Below are positions 9,116 through 17,560 of a stretch of DNA of 64,000 nt, piece by piece. The notes beneath the pieces are model-generated. The model was not told the DNA's origin. It saw only the letters and a program-made list of their open reading frames with translations, and did not search any database. Source of the DNA: DASTDH01 sp041167675 (GTDB taxonomy: Bacteria > Verrucomicrobiota > Verrucomicrobiia > Chthoniobacterales > JAFAMB01); assembly GCA_041167675.1 (NCBI GenBank), contig JBEEIB010000475.1, forward strand, positions 55,049 through 119,048. Reading direction: 5' to 3'. A program made the translations under genes and the position numbers. Positions within the stretch are counted from its first letter, which is position 1. Each line of letters starts with the position of its first letter.

Positions 9116-9565
9116 ATGGAATTGACACATCTCACTAGCGACGGCCAAGTGTCCATGGTCGACGTATCCGCCAAACCGGTTGAGCGACGCGTCGCTATAG
9201 CAGAAGGGATCATTCGTCTTCAACCGGCCACTCTAGAAAAGATAAATCAATCTCAAATCGCCAAAGGCAACGTTATCGCGGTGGCCCAAGTTGCGGCCAT
9301 CCTGGCAACGAAACGGACGGACGAATTGATTCCCCTTTGCCACACTCTGCCGATTCAGAACACCGAAGTGACATTCGAACAGCTTGCCGAAGGAATCCGC
9401 ATCCGCTGTGCCGTCGTAACCAATGCCCAGACCGGAGTGGAAATGGAAGCCCTGAGTGGCGTTACCATTGGCGCCCTTACCATTTACGATATGTGCAAGG
9501 CCGTGGACAAGACAATGGAGATCACGGACGTCCATCTAGTGTTAAAAACCAAGGAGGCCTTGTGA
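9116..9565 (+). CDS. moaC: Cyclic pyranopterin monophosphate synthase
   Basis: The protein has 149 residues, the usual length. MoaC turns the MoaA product into cyclic pyranopterin monophosphate. 'MVDVSAKPVERRVAIAEG' is the conserved N-terminal block. 'KRTDELIPLCHTLPI' holds the active-site His region, and 'TGVEMEALSGVTIGALTIYDMCKAVDKTM' (written here only as a guide to the block between residues 105 and 133) holds the catalytic Lys and Asp. Its stop codon overlaps the GTG start of mogA by 4 bases (GTGA), which indicates translational coupling. Confidence 0.96.
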   Translation: MELTHLTSDGQVSMVDVSAKPVERRVAIAEGIIRLQPATLEKINQSQIAKGNVIAVAQVAAILATKRTDELIPLCHTLPIQNTEVTFEQLAEGIRIRCAVVTNAQTGVEMEALSGVTIGALTIYDMCKAVDKTMEITDVHLVLKTKEAL

Positions 9566-10047
9566 ACCAAATCAGTGTCGGAATCGTTACCGTTTCGGAT
9601 CGCGCCTCCGCCGGGGTCTATGACGATCTGGGAGGCCCAGCGCTGGCGAGCCAGGTTAAACAATTAGGTTGGAACGTTCAGGCCGAAGCGATCGTGCCGG
9701 ATGAAATCTGGCGTATTCAAGAGGCAATTCAGGCGTTGGCGGCACAGGGATGCCAAGTCGTTCTCACGACTGGTGGCACCGGTATTGCACCTCGCGATCA
9801 AACCCCAGAAGCGATCAGGGCTATCATGCGGATTGAGCTTCCCGGTTTCGGCGAAATTATGCGAACCGAATCGATGAAGCTTACGCCCAACGCGATCCTC
9901 TCCCGAAGTCTAGCTGCGATGGTTGATCGATGCTTGGTCATTGCGTTGCCGGGGAAACCAGCCGGAGCGGTTGATTGCCTGATGTTTGTTGCGGCTGCGA
10001 TTCCTCACGCGGTAAAAGTTGCCCAAGCTTTGCCGACGTCGTGCTAG
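9562..10047 (+). CDS. mogA: Molybdopterin adenylyltransferase, MogA/MoaB family
   Basis: The protein has 161 residues from the GTG at 9562. It belongs to the family that adenylates molybdopterin before metal insertion, though MoaB-type homologues may act differently. The MPT-binding loop TTGGTGIAPRDQTPEA (about residues 68-83) and 'LPGFGEIMR' are characteristic. 'VIALPGKPAGAVDCL' is the C-terminal block. An AAGGAGG ribosome-binding site at 9551-9557 lies inside the end of moaC and decides the GTG start. Starts further upstream in frame would overlap moaC heavily. Confidence 0.92.
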   Translation: MNQISVGIVTVSDRASAGVYDDLGGPALASQVKQLGWNVQAEAIVPDEIWRIQEAIQALAAQGCQVVLTTGGTGIAPRDQTPEAIRAIMRIELPGFGEIMRTESMKLTPNAILSRSLAAMVDRCLVIALPGKPAGAVDCLMFVAAAIPHAVKVAQALPTSC

Positions 10048-10158
10048 CTCCAGTCGGCCTTGTCCTCTTCGTCGTGCTCGAAATCGCCCATCTTTGGTAG
10101 GACGAATCCCGACGATCACGGACCGATGCCAATTCGAGGACGAGCGCGAATCGATCCC

Positions 10159-10965
10159 TCACCTCCATCGAAATAAGCCGATCAAAAAGGCTGGAGTCAA
10201 GAGAAGCAGATCGGCCAAAAAGCTCAGCAATATGGGTTTAGCCCTGCAGGTGATCGCGACCATGATAGCAACGTGTACACCAGCCAATGCGAAAGACAGC
10301 GTACGCCGCAGATCACCGGGCAACCCAAAGCATCCGCTCAGGAAGACCATGCTAGCTCCGAGAGCCAGGAGCAAGAGGCTGGTTAGCCGTCCTCCCAGCC
10401 GAGCCGGAATTGTCGGTGTGCCGTGCAGACGATCCCCTGCCATATCCCGAAGATCAAACACTAGACTATTGATACCCAGGACCAAGAAGCACCAAGTAAA
10501 GATGGTCAGATCCAACCAGGAGAACCGCTCGCCGGTTTGCAGAATTGGCCAGACCACCAGGATCGTCGCGATAAAGGCGGGAACAAAGAAGCTTTTGATT
10601 CCAGGCAGGGCTTTCAACCGAAGACTAGAGCCAGGGAACGGACGGGAATAAAACTGAAAGCCTGCGGCCGCGGCCAGAAGCCCGGGAAGAAGAAGAGATT
10701 GCCCGGTCAATATTGGCCAGGCTATCAGAATCGCCGATCCCAAGATTATCACTACGACTCTTTTCCAACGAAGCCGATCGCGGTACCGGAAACGGATTGG
10801 AGTATTCAACGAATCCGCCGGGTCCGGATACAGTCGGTCCAAATTGTAAACGACGAGATATCCCCCAAACCAAAGTGGAGTGGAAGGATACCACGGTGTG
10901 CCAGAGCATTGGCAGGCGGCCCAGCCCAGCGCCGAAACCGATAGTGCTCCGAAAATTTCCAGCAG
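10159..10965 (-). CDS. UbiA-like membrane protein with non-canonical start
   Basis: This is a multi-spanning membrane protein of the UbiA prenyltransferase type. The second Asp-rich motif is clear (VFDLRDMAGDRLHGTP). The position of the first motif reads 'VVYNLDRLYPDPADS', which departs from the usual NDxxDxxxD. The reading frame is open upstream to a stop at 11032-11034 and codes hydrophobic sequence ('YLLEIFGALSVSALGWAAC') that fits the first membrane helix. There is no ATG, GTG or TTG in that stretch before the TTG at 10842, which would cut off the first helix and part of the first motif. A CTG at 10965 is preceded at 6 bases by AGGGAG, and I chose it as a possible start. A prenyl acceptor cannot be assigned. 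Confidence 0.6.
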   Translation of the reverse strand: MLEIFGALSVSALGWAACQCSGTPWYPSTPLWFGGYLVVYNLDRLYPDPADSLNTPIRFRYRDRLRWKRVVVIILGSAILIAWPILTGQSLLLPGLLAAAAGFQFYSRPFPGSSLRLKALPGIKSFFVPAFIATILVVWPILQTGERFSWLDLTIFTWCFLVLGINSLVFDLRDMAGDRLHGTPTIPARLGGRLTSLLLLALGASMVFLSGCFGLPGDLRRTLSFALAGVHVAIMVAITCRAKPILLSFLADLLLLTPAFLIGLFRWR

Positions 10966-11067
10966 ATAAATCTCCCTGCAGAAAGTTAGTAGGAGTCGAA
11001 ACTGTGACCGGTATCTGTCCGATGAAGAGGCTTATTTAATCTAGCGATTTTAAGTCAGATTGTTTCC

Positions 11068-11096
11068 TTGACGACCTGTCTCCGTCTACCTAGATA
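11068..11096 (+). promoter_or_regulatory. Candidate sigma-70 promoter of the mre operon
   Basis: TTGACG (11068-11073) is separated by 17 bp from TAGATA (11091-11096). The -35 box matches 5 of 6 consensus positions and the -10 box is weak. It would give a leader of about 110 nt before mreB. The 250-bp spacer holds no other clear gene. Confidence 0.35.
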
Positions 11097-11214
11097 CAGG
11101 CTGGCTATCATAAAGATGGCTCGCACACACTCTTGAACACTGACGTAGCGCAAAAGGTTGCTCGTCCGGCCAGGGACTGAAGCAGAAATAGTAAATAAAA
11201 AAGGCAGAGTTTGC

Positions 11215-12249
11215 ATGTTTAATGGCTTTTTCGGCTTATTCTCGAACGATATTGGCATTGATCTGGGAACAGCCAATACGCTGGTATATGTAAAGGATCA
11301 GGGGATCGTTTTACGGGAGCCGTCAGTGGTTGCGGTTCGATCCGGTAGCAGCCACGTCTTAGCGGTCGGTGATGAAGCAAAGCGGATGCTCGGCCGTACA
11401 CCGGGTAATATTGTTGCGGTACGCCCGTTGAAGGATGGTGTCATCGCCGATTTTGAAATGACGGAAGCAATGCTCCGACATTTCATCACCAAGGTCCACA
11501 GCAGCAAATGGGTTCGACCTCGAGTCGTTATTGCTGTGCCGTCCGGAATTACCGAAGTCGAGAAACGCGCGGTCAAAGAATCGGCAGCTCACGCCGGCGC
11601 ACGCGAGGTCTATCTGATCGAAGAACCAATGGCGGCTGCCATCGGGGTCGGATTGCCGGTCCAAGATGCTGCCGGCAATATGATTATCGATATCGGCGGC
11701 GGCACTACCGAGGTTGCTTTGATCTCGCTTTCCGGAATTGTGTTTAGCCGGAGTGTACGCGTCGCTGGCGATGAACTCGACGAAGCGGTCGCAGGATACA
11801 TGAAGCGCGCATATAACTTAATGATCGGTGAACGCACGGCCGAAGAAATCAAGATCAAGATTGGCAGCGCATACCCAATGGAAAAGGAGACCAGTATGGA
11901 AGTAAAAGGCCGGGATCTGGTGGCGGGCCTACCGAAAACTTTAACCATTACATCTCAGGAAGTTCGTGAGGCCTTGCTCGAACCAATCTCGACAATAGTA
12001 GAGTCGGTGCGCGTCACCCTGGAGCGCTGTCCACCAGAGCTTTCCGCGGATCTAGTTGACCGCGGTCTGGTTTTGGCCGGCGGGGGCGCGCTCTTGCGGG
12101 GCTTAGATAAACTGTTACAGGAAGAGACTGGGCTTCCAGTTCACGTTGCCGAGGATCCACTCAGCGCAGTGGCGGAGGGGACCGGTCGTGCACTGACCGA
12201 AATCAAGTTTCTGCGACAAGTTGCCTCCTCCGACAAGCCAACCCGGTAG
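11215..12249 (+). CDS. mreB: Rod-shape actin homologue MreB
   Basis: The protein has 344 residues. MreB polymerises along the inner membrane and positions the elongation machinery. Actin-fold phosphate loops are seen in 'DIGIDLGTANTLVYV' near the N terminus and 'MIIDIGGGTTEVALIS' near residue 160. The adenosine-binding loop is 'LAGGGALLRGLD'. 'NGFFGLFSNDIG' at the N terminus is the typical membrane-proximal start. The ATG at 11215, with AAGGCAGAG before it, was chosen over a start at 11158 that would add a non-conserved 19-residue tail. It heads the operon mreB-mreC-mreD-mrdA-rng. Confidence 0.97.
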   Translation: MFNGFFGLFSNDIGIDLGTANTLVYVKDQGIVLREPSVVAVRSGSSHVLAVGDEAKRMLGRTPGNIVAVRPLKDGVIADFEMTEAMLRHFITKVHSSKWVRPRVVIAVPSGITEVEKRAVKESAAHAGAREVYLIEEPMAAAIGVGLPVQDAAGNMIIDIGGGTTEVALISLSGIVFSRSVRVAGDELDEAVAGYMKRAYNLMIGERTAEEIKIKIGSAYPMEKETSMEVKGRDLVAGLPKTLTITSQEVREALLEPISTIVESVRVTLERCPPELSADLVDRGLVLAGGGALLRGLDKLLQEETGLPVHVAEDPLSAVAEGTGRALTEIKFLRQVASSDKPTR

Positions 12250-12264
12250 CAGATCTCCGCTCTC

Positions 12265-13068
12265 ATGAGGGGACCATCGATCGCGACGTTTGTAGTTTTC
12301 GTCGTGTTGGTTGCTGTTCTCATTCTCCTCCCCGCTGGTTGCAAGCAACAGATTCAGGCAAACTTCCTGCAATTCGTTTCTCCGATTTTGAAAACCGGGT
12401 CCTCAGTTCAGCAGGGGCTCGGCGGGGTAAGTGGTGGTTTGAAAAAACTCGACGAATTGGAAAAAGAAAATCGTCAACTTCGACAAGAAAACGAGCAGCT
12501 TCGAACAACCAACAATCTCCTCAAGACTCTCGAAACCGAGGTCAATCGCCTCAAAAAGGCGCTCGGTTTTCGGGAGCAGTCACCTTTTCGATTAATCCCT
12601 GCTCGGGTGATTGCTCGAGAGAATGCTAGTTGGTGGAACACTTGCACCATTGATCGTGGAAGTGAGGACGGTCTGGCGGTGGATATGGCGGTGGTCACTG
12701 AGGCCGGTCTGGTCGGAAAAGTCGCAACGGTCGCGAAGAATATCTCCAGTGTCGTCCTCGTTTCGGACGAGAGCCTCAGAGTTTCGGTCTCGATCGAAGG
12801 CACCAACGAACAAGGCATTATCAGCGGAACTCGTGCCTCTTCCAATTTCGCCCCAGACTTGCGCATTCGTTTTCTGACCAAAACTGCGGAAATCAAACCG
12901 GGCATGCGGGTTACTACGTCGGGAACCGGTGGGGTATTCCCTTCCGGAGTAATCGTTGGCACGATTAAACAATTCACGGTCAAGGAGTTGGAAGGCGTAG
13001 CCATCGTGCAGCCGGCAGTGGATCTCAGCAAGGTTCAAGATGTTTTCGTAATTAGTGGAATCAAATGA
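12265..13068 (+). CDS. mreC: Rod-shape protein MreC
   Basis: The protein has 267 residues. MreC is a bitopic inner-membrane protein that links MreB, MreD and the elongation transpeptidase. There is one N-terminal membrane helix (about 7-25) and a coiled coil (about 59-100, rich in Glu, Leu, Arg and Asn). The periplasmic beta domain contains 'ASWWNTCTIDRGSEDGL' and 'VTSGTGGVFPSGVIVG'-like blocks typical of the family. 'LLPAGC' at the end of the helix resembles a lipobox but has Pro at -3, so acylation is doubtful. Its last codons overlap mreD by 4 bases (ATGA). Confidence 0.92.
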   Translation: MRGPSIATFVVFVVLVAVLILLPAGCKQQIQANFLQFVSPILKTGSSVQQGLGGVSGGLKKLDELEKENRQLRQENEQLRTTNNLLKTLETEVNRLKKALGFREQSPFRLIPARVIARENASWWNTCTIDRGSEDGLAVDMAVVTEAGLVGKVATVAKNISSVVLVSDESLRVSVSIEGTNEQGIISGTRASSNFAPDLRIRFLTKTAEIKPGMRVTTSGTGGVFPSGVIVGTIKQFTVKELEGVAIVQPAVDLSKVQDVFVISGIK

Positions 13069-13619
13069 TAAGGTTTTTTCTTGTTCTGATTTTGTTGATT
13101 TTCCTGTCACTCATATTCCAACTTTATATTCCCCCGATGATTTTCCTTAAGGGAGCGGCTATTCTCTTCGTACCCGCATTACTTTTCTACGGCAGCCTGA
13201 CCTTCCCTCTTCCTCTCGTACTGGTTTTGGTGTTTCTGACCGGCCTTTGGTATGACCTACTAACTATTCCCCTGGGTTCTGGCCGTCCGGATTACGTTAT
13301 CGGTACTTCGATCGTCATTTACCTAATTCCAGCGATGATCATCCATGGTTTTCGTCCCTTGTTTATCAAGAAAGGTTGGGGCGTTCACTTGGTTCTGGCC
13401 GAGCTTGCCGCGATTCTGACTCCTTTTTGCCTGTTGGCCCAATATGCAATCATCAGCTTCGAACGGAGTGATTTTTTCTTTAGTGATGTCATAGTATGGC
13501 GCATTTTAGGCCCCGGTCTGATTGCTATGGTCACTACGCCCTTTGTTTTTCTTTTCCTTTCCTCCCTATCTCATCTGGTGGGATTCCGGCCGCAAGCGGA
13601 GGTCACGAAACTAAGCTGA
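13065..13619 (+). CDS. mreD: Rod-shape membrane protein MreD
   Basis: The protein has 184 residues and is very hydrophobic, with about five or six membrane spans. MreD sequences diverge widely, so the call rests on the position between mreC and the penicillin-binding protein gene, the 4-bp overlap with mreC, and the size and topology. 'LPLVLVLVFLTGLWYDLLTIPLGS' (between about residues 44 and 67) resembles the conserved 'G...D......G' MreD core. It would sit in the inner membrane with MreC. Confidence 0.85.
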   Translation: MIRFFLVLILLIFLSLIFQLYIPPMIFLKGAAILFVPALLFYGSLTFPLPLVLVLVFLTGLWYDLLTIPLGSGRPDYVIGTSIVIYLIPAMIIHGFRPLFIKKGWGVHLVLAELAAILTPFCLLAQYAIISFERSDFFFSDVIVWRILGPGLIAMVTTPFVFLFLSSLSHLVGFRPQAEVTKLS

Positions 13620-13623
13620 CGTT

Positions 13624-15879
13624 ATGGCACGCTCGAGATCTTCTTCTTTACTTGATTTTCGGATTCTCTTTCTCGCCGGACTTTTTCTGGTTGCCCTTGC
13701 CGCTATTGGGATCCGGCTTTGGTGGGTGCAGATTAGACTGTACTCCACCTACAAATCGCGAATCCAAGGCTCGTCCGAAGTGACGGTCCGGATACCCTCA
13801 GTGCGTGGCGAGATCCGAGATCGAAATGGGGTCGCGCTAGTCACCAACCGTCCAAGCTATGAGGTCGATTTTTATCTGCCGGATCTCGTAACCGGCTACA
13901 AAAAGCAGTTTGGTCAGCCGCCGACACTAGATTATCGCGCCCGCGACTCAGAGGGGATGTTGCATGACCGGAAGGTGGAAGATATCGTGCAAATTGTCGA
14001 CAAAACCATCATCCCCCGCCTGGAAGAACTGAAGGTCGCCGAACCTTACAACTCCGAGCGCTTACGCACTCATTATCGAAACAATACCCTGGTTCCTTTC
14101 ACCTATCGCGAGGATCTGGACTTTGCGACTTTCTCGAAATTTGCGGAAAAAGATCTTGGGTTACCCGGAGTCCAAGTAAACGTCCGGCCGGTACGGAAAT
14201 ACGTCTACAACGCTATGGCGGGCCAGATTTTGGGCTACGTCGGAGCGCCCAAGGACATTAACAAGCTTCCAGACATTAAGGATTTTAATTTCTATGAACC
14301 CGACGTTCAGGGGCGCACCAACATCGAGTACTATTTGGATGACGAGTTACGAGGAAAACCCGGCAAGCGAATCCTTAAAAAGAACGCAAAGAACAAAATA
14401 GAGGGCGAGAAAGAGGTCGTGCAGCCGACCCCGGGGGCCAATGTTTATCTGACAATCGATTCACGTATTCAGTACATCGTCGAGGCAACCCTTCGTTCGG
14501 TGGGCCGCGCCGCTTGTGTCGTGGTGGACCCCAACAATGGCCAAATTCTCGCGATGGCATCGGTGCCTTCTTACGATCCTAATAAATTCATACCGTCGAT
14601 TTCGGCGCGGGACTGGGCCGCAATCAAAGACGCTGATGCTGATCCTTTAACTAACCGTGCGATCAGCGCCTTCGCGCCAGGATCGACCTACAAACTCGCG
14701 ACATCATTAGCAGGTTTGACTCGCGGTTTAGCGAAAGCTCAGTTTACCTGTAGCGGCGGCGTGACCTACGGAAACACTTACATGAAATGCTGGATCGCCG
14801 CAAAAGGGGGCTCTCACGGAACTCAGACCCTGACTGAGGCGATTAAAAATTCCTGCAATGCTTATTTTTATCAGTATGGAAACGCGGCCGGAATCGATGC
14901 GATCGACAAGGTTGGAAATACCCTCGGACTCGGTCAATCCTCTGGGATTGAACTCAGCGGCGAGGATCCTGGTTTGCTGCCATCCCCAGAGTGGCTCCGG
15001 ATCAATCACAACGAAAAATGGAGCCAAGGGCAAACTGCCAACACCTCGATTGGTCAAGGGTACGTGCTTGCCAGTCCCCTCCAGATGGCGATGGTCGCGG
15101 CGACCGTAGCCAACGGTGGCGCCGTGTATAAGCCTAGTATCATCTATCAGGTCCAGGAGCCGGACGGCACGATGATCCGGCGCCCGGAGAAAATCCGTGG
15201 CGATCTTCGCAAAGATAATAATCTGAGCAAAGACGAAATTGAGCTGGTTCGCCGCGGGATGTGGCGGGTCGTCAATGACGCGGGCGGAACTGGGTCTCGG
15301 GCCAAGATTCCAGGTGTGGTTGTCGCCGGAAAAACTGGAACCGCTCAATTTTGGCGCGATGGCCAAAAAGATAATCACACATGGTTTCTCGCGTTTGCGC
15401 CGTACGACAATCCAAAAATCGCGCTTGCTGTACTGGTACAGGGAGCGCAAGCGGGCGGGCAAGTCCCTGCTCCAATCGCCGCGAAATTGCTTGAAGAGAT
15501 TCTCGCGCTCGACAAAGGCTTTGATCCGGGGGTCAAGCCACTCGACCCGGCGATCGGGAATTTTAAGTTTGTCCAGACCATCAATTTCAAGGATACCGGC
15601 GTACCGGCGCAATTTGCGGCAAATGACGAAGAAACAGTCGATACGCAACCGGTTGCAGAAGAAGGCTCGAAGAATTCCTCCAAAAACAAGGCTTCGGAGC
15701 CGGACATTCGCCCAGAGGCAGACAATCATTCTTCAACTGTTAATAAAACGGCTCAGCAACAGGAAAAACACAAGAGCTTCTTCGATTTTTTTCGCAGAAA
15801 ACCGAAAGAGGACAACTCGGGCCAACAACAACAGCAACCGCAGCAAACCGAAAAGAAAAAGCGTTTCCTATTTTTCTGA
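13624..15879 (+). CDS. mrdA: Elongation penicillin-binding protein 2
   Basis: The protein has 751 residues. It is a class B transpeptidase for lateral-wall peptidoglycan, anchored by a membrane helix at about 14-32. The catalytic motifs are Ser354-Thr-Tyr-Lys357 in APGSTYK, Ser410-Cys-Asn412, and Lys570-Thr-Gly-Thr573. The pedestal domain includes 'VRGEIRDRNG' and 'GRTNIEYYLDDELRG'. It is about 100 residues longer than most PBP2 proteins because of a hydrophilic C-terminal tail (about 650-751). That tail is rich in Gln, Lys, Ser and Asn and ends FLFF. It starts 4 bp after mreD. A rodA gene is not adjacent. Confidence 0.95.
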   Translation: MARSRSSSLLDFRILFLAGLFLVALAAIGIRLWWVQIRLYSTYKSRIQGSSEVTVRIPSVRGEIRDRNGVALVTNRPSYEVDFYLPDLVTGYKKQFGQPPTLDYRARDSEGMLHDRKVEDIVQIVDKTIIPRLEELKVAEPYNSERLRTHYRNNTLVPFTYREDLDFATFSKFAEKDLGLPGVQVNVRPVRKYVYNAMAGQILGYVGAPKDINKLPDIKDFNFYEPDVQGRTNIEYYLDDELRGKPGKRILKKNAKNKIEGEKEVVQPTPGANVYLTIDSRIQYIVEATLRSVGRAACVVVDPNNGQILAMASVPSYDPNKFIPSISARDWAAIKDADADPLTNRAISAFAPGSTYKLATSLAGLTRGLAKAQFTCSGGVTYGNTYMKCWIAAKGGSHGTQTLTEAIKNSCNAYFYQYGNAAGIDAIDKVGNTLGLGQSSGIELSGEDPGLLPSPEWLRINHNEKWSQGQTANTSIGQGYVLASPLQMAMVAATVANGGAVYKPSIIYQVQEPDGTMIRRPEKIRGDLRKDNNLSKDEIELVRRGMWRVVNDAGGTGSRAKIPGVVVAGKTGTAQFWRDGQKDNHTWFLAFAPYDNPKIALAVLVQGAQAGGQVPAPIAAKLLEEILALDKGFDPGVKPLDPAIGNFKFVQTINFKDTGVPAQFAANDEETVDTQPVAEEGSKNSSKNKASEPDIRPEADNHSSTVNKTAQQQEKHKSFFDFFRRKPKEDNSGQQQQQPQQTEKKKRFLFF

Positions 15880-15918
15880 TTTAGCGGGTAGCGGCAAAAC
15901 CTCTTTTGACTGGGAAAA

Positions 15919-17484
15919 ATGTTAGAAAAAGTGAAGCAATTTCTCGGATTCAATCCGAAGAAAGTTGGCAATCAAATTGTTATCAGTTGCGAAAAACTGG
16001 AACGCAGAGTCGCACTCCTGGAAGACGGCGTTCTGGAAGAATACAATATTGAGCGAGATACCGACCGCAACATCGTCGGAAGCATCTTTAAGGGCAAAGT
16101 AAAAAACATCGAGCAAGGTCTCAAAGCAATGTTCGTCGACATCGGCTTTGAGAAGAATGCTTTCCTCCATTTCTGGGACGCCTTGCCCGGCTTGGATAGC
16201 AGCGTTGAGGAGGTTAGCCGTGCCGGACGCAAACATCGGAAGAAGATTACGGCCAAAGATGTTCCCGAAATCTATCCGGTCGGCTCCGAAGTAATGGTGC
16301 AGGTCACCAAAGGGCCAATTAGCAATAAAGGCCCGCGAATTACCACCAACGTCAGCCTCGCTGGCCGGTACTTAGTTCTTATGCCGCACAACGACCAAAG
16401 CGGCATCTCGCGTAAGATCGAAGACCCGAAAGAGCGGGAACGTCTGAGGTTGATTCTGCAGAACTTGGAAATTCCGGAAGGAATGGGAGTGATCATTCGG
16501 ACGATAGGGGAAAGTCAGCGGTCGCGTTATTTCGTCCGGGATCTGGGGCTGCTCCTTGAACAGTGGCGTCAAATCGAAGCCGCATTCAAATCGCGTCCGG
16601 CGCCAGCCGTTTTATTCCAGGAGCCGGATCTAATCGATCGGACAGTACGGGATTTCCTGACCGAGGACATCGACGTCGTGTATTGCGACGATGAGCCGGC
16701 CGTCACCAGGATGCAAGAACAGGTTGGCCAGATATCCAAGCGCTCAAAACGCCGAATTGTTCCCTATAGCGAATCGGCACCGATTTTTGAGCGGTTCGGT
16801 ATCCAAAAACAGATCGACGACGCGTTTCATCGTCAGGTCTGGCTCAAATGTGGGGGCTATATCGTCATCGATGAAACTGAAGCGTTGATTGCGATCGACG
16901 TAAACACCGGCCGCAACAAGGGAGGAAGGGATGTCGAAAAAACAATCCTACAAACGAACCTGGAGGCTGCCGATGAAATTGCGAGACAACTACGACTCCG
17001 CAACATCGGTGGTCTGATCATCAGCGACTTCATCGATATGAAGAACCGCAAAGATCAGCAACTGGTTTACAATCGAATGAAAGATCGGCTGAAACGCGAC
17101 AAAGCAAAGACGCATGTCCTGCCGATTTCACCGCTCGGTCTGATGGAAATGACCCGGCAACGAGCACAGGAGAGTCTCACCGGATCGCTTTTCATGGTCT
17201 GTCCTTATTGCCACGGGAGGGCCGTGGTGAAGAGTCCGATGACGATGAGCGTCGAAATCCAACGAACCCTTCATGCCGTGCTGCGGAAGCATCCCGAAAT
17301 TCACGACGTTCGCGTTATTGTGAACCCGGAGGTCCTCAATCGTTTGAAAACCGAAGACGAAGAGTTGCTCGTAGAGATTGAGCGAAAATATGCCGGACGA
17401 CTAACCTTCCGGACTGATCCGACTTACCATCACGAAAAATTTCTCATTCTCGACGGACAAACCAATCATGAACTGAAGGGCTGA
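15919..17484 (+). CDS. rng: Ribonuclease G (RNase E/G family)
   Basis: The protein has 521 residues. It is an endonuclease for 16S rRNA 5' maturation and RNA decay. The S1 domain is at about 50-140 ('GSIFKGKVKNIEQGLKAMFVDIG'-type start). The catalytic Mg-binding acids are Asp327 in AIDVNTGR and Asp370 in IISDFIDM. The Zn-link CPYC lies at 428-431. It lacks the long C-terminal scaffold of RNase E, so RNase G is the better name. It closes the mre operon, the same neighbourhood as in many Gram-negative bacteria where rng follows mreD. Confidence 0.95.
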   Translation: MLEKVKQFLGFNPKKVGNQIVISCEKLERRVALLEDGVLEEYNIERDTDRNIVGSIFKGKVKNIEQGLKAMFVDIGFEKNAFLHFWDALPGLDSSVEEVSRAGRKHRKKITAKDVPEIYPVGSEVMVQVTKGPISNKGPRITTNVSLAGRYLVLMPHNDQSGISRKIEDPKERERLRLILQNLEIPEGMGVIIRTIGESQRSRYFVRDLGLLLEQWRQIEAAFKSRPAPAVLFQEPDLIDRTVRDFLTEDIDVVYCDDEPAVTRMQEQVGQISKRSKRRIVPYSESAPIFERFGIQKQIDDAFHRQVWLKCGGYIVIDETEALIAIDVNTGRNKGGRDVEKTILQTNLEAADEIARQLRLRNIGGLIISDFIDMKNRKDQQLVYNRMKDRLKRDKAKTHVLPISPLGLMEMTRQRAQESLTGSLFMVCPYCHGRAVVKSPMTMSVEIQRTLHAVLRKHPEIHDVRVIVNPEVLNRLKTEDEELLVEIERKYAGRLTFRTDPTYHHEKFLILDGQTNHELKG

Positions 17485-17560
17485 AGAAGGTCGTGGGTTG
17501 CGAGTATCCGTCTGGAGAACCCGCAACTTGTAACCCGTAACTCGCAACTCATAGCCTTCT
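17485..17560. terminator. Long inverted repeat between convergent rng and ABC permease
   Basis: AGAAGG (17485-17490) pairs with CCTTCT (17555-17560). Inside, GTTGCGAGT (17497-17505) pairs with ACTCGCAAC (17540-17548). The loop holds a further AACCCGCAAC block. It lies directly after the rng stop and abuts the permease stop, so it could end transcription from both sides. It shares blocks with the spacer at 4679-4735. Confidence 0.5.

Noticed and set aside
10044..10091. A 15-residue minus-strand reading frame MGDFEHDEEDKADWS near the mogA/ubiA boundary
   Set aside because: Too short, has no ribosome-binding site and overlaps the mogA end.
13744..13755. STYK at residues 41-44 of PBP2 as a catalytic motif
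   Set aside because: It is next to the membrane helix. The real SxxK is at 354-357 followed by SxN and KTGT.
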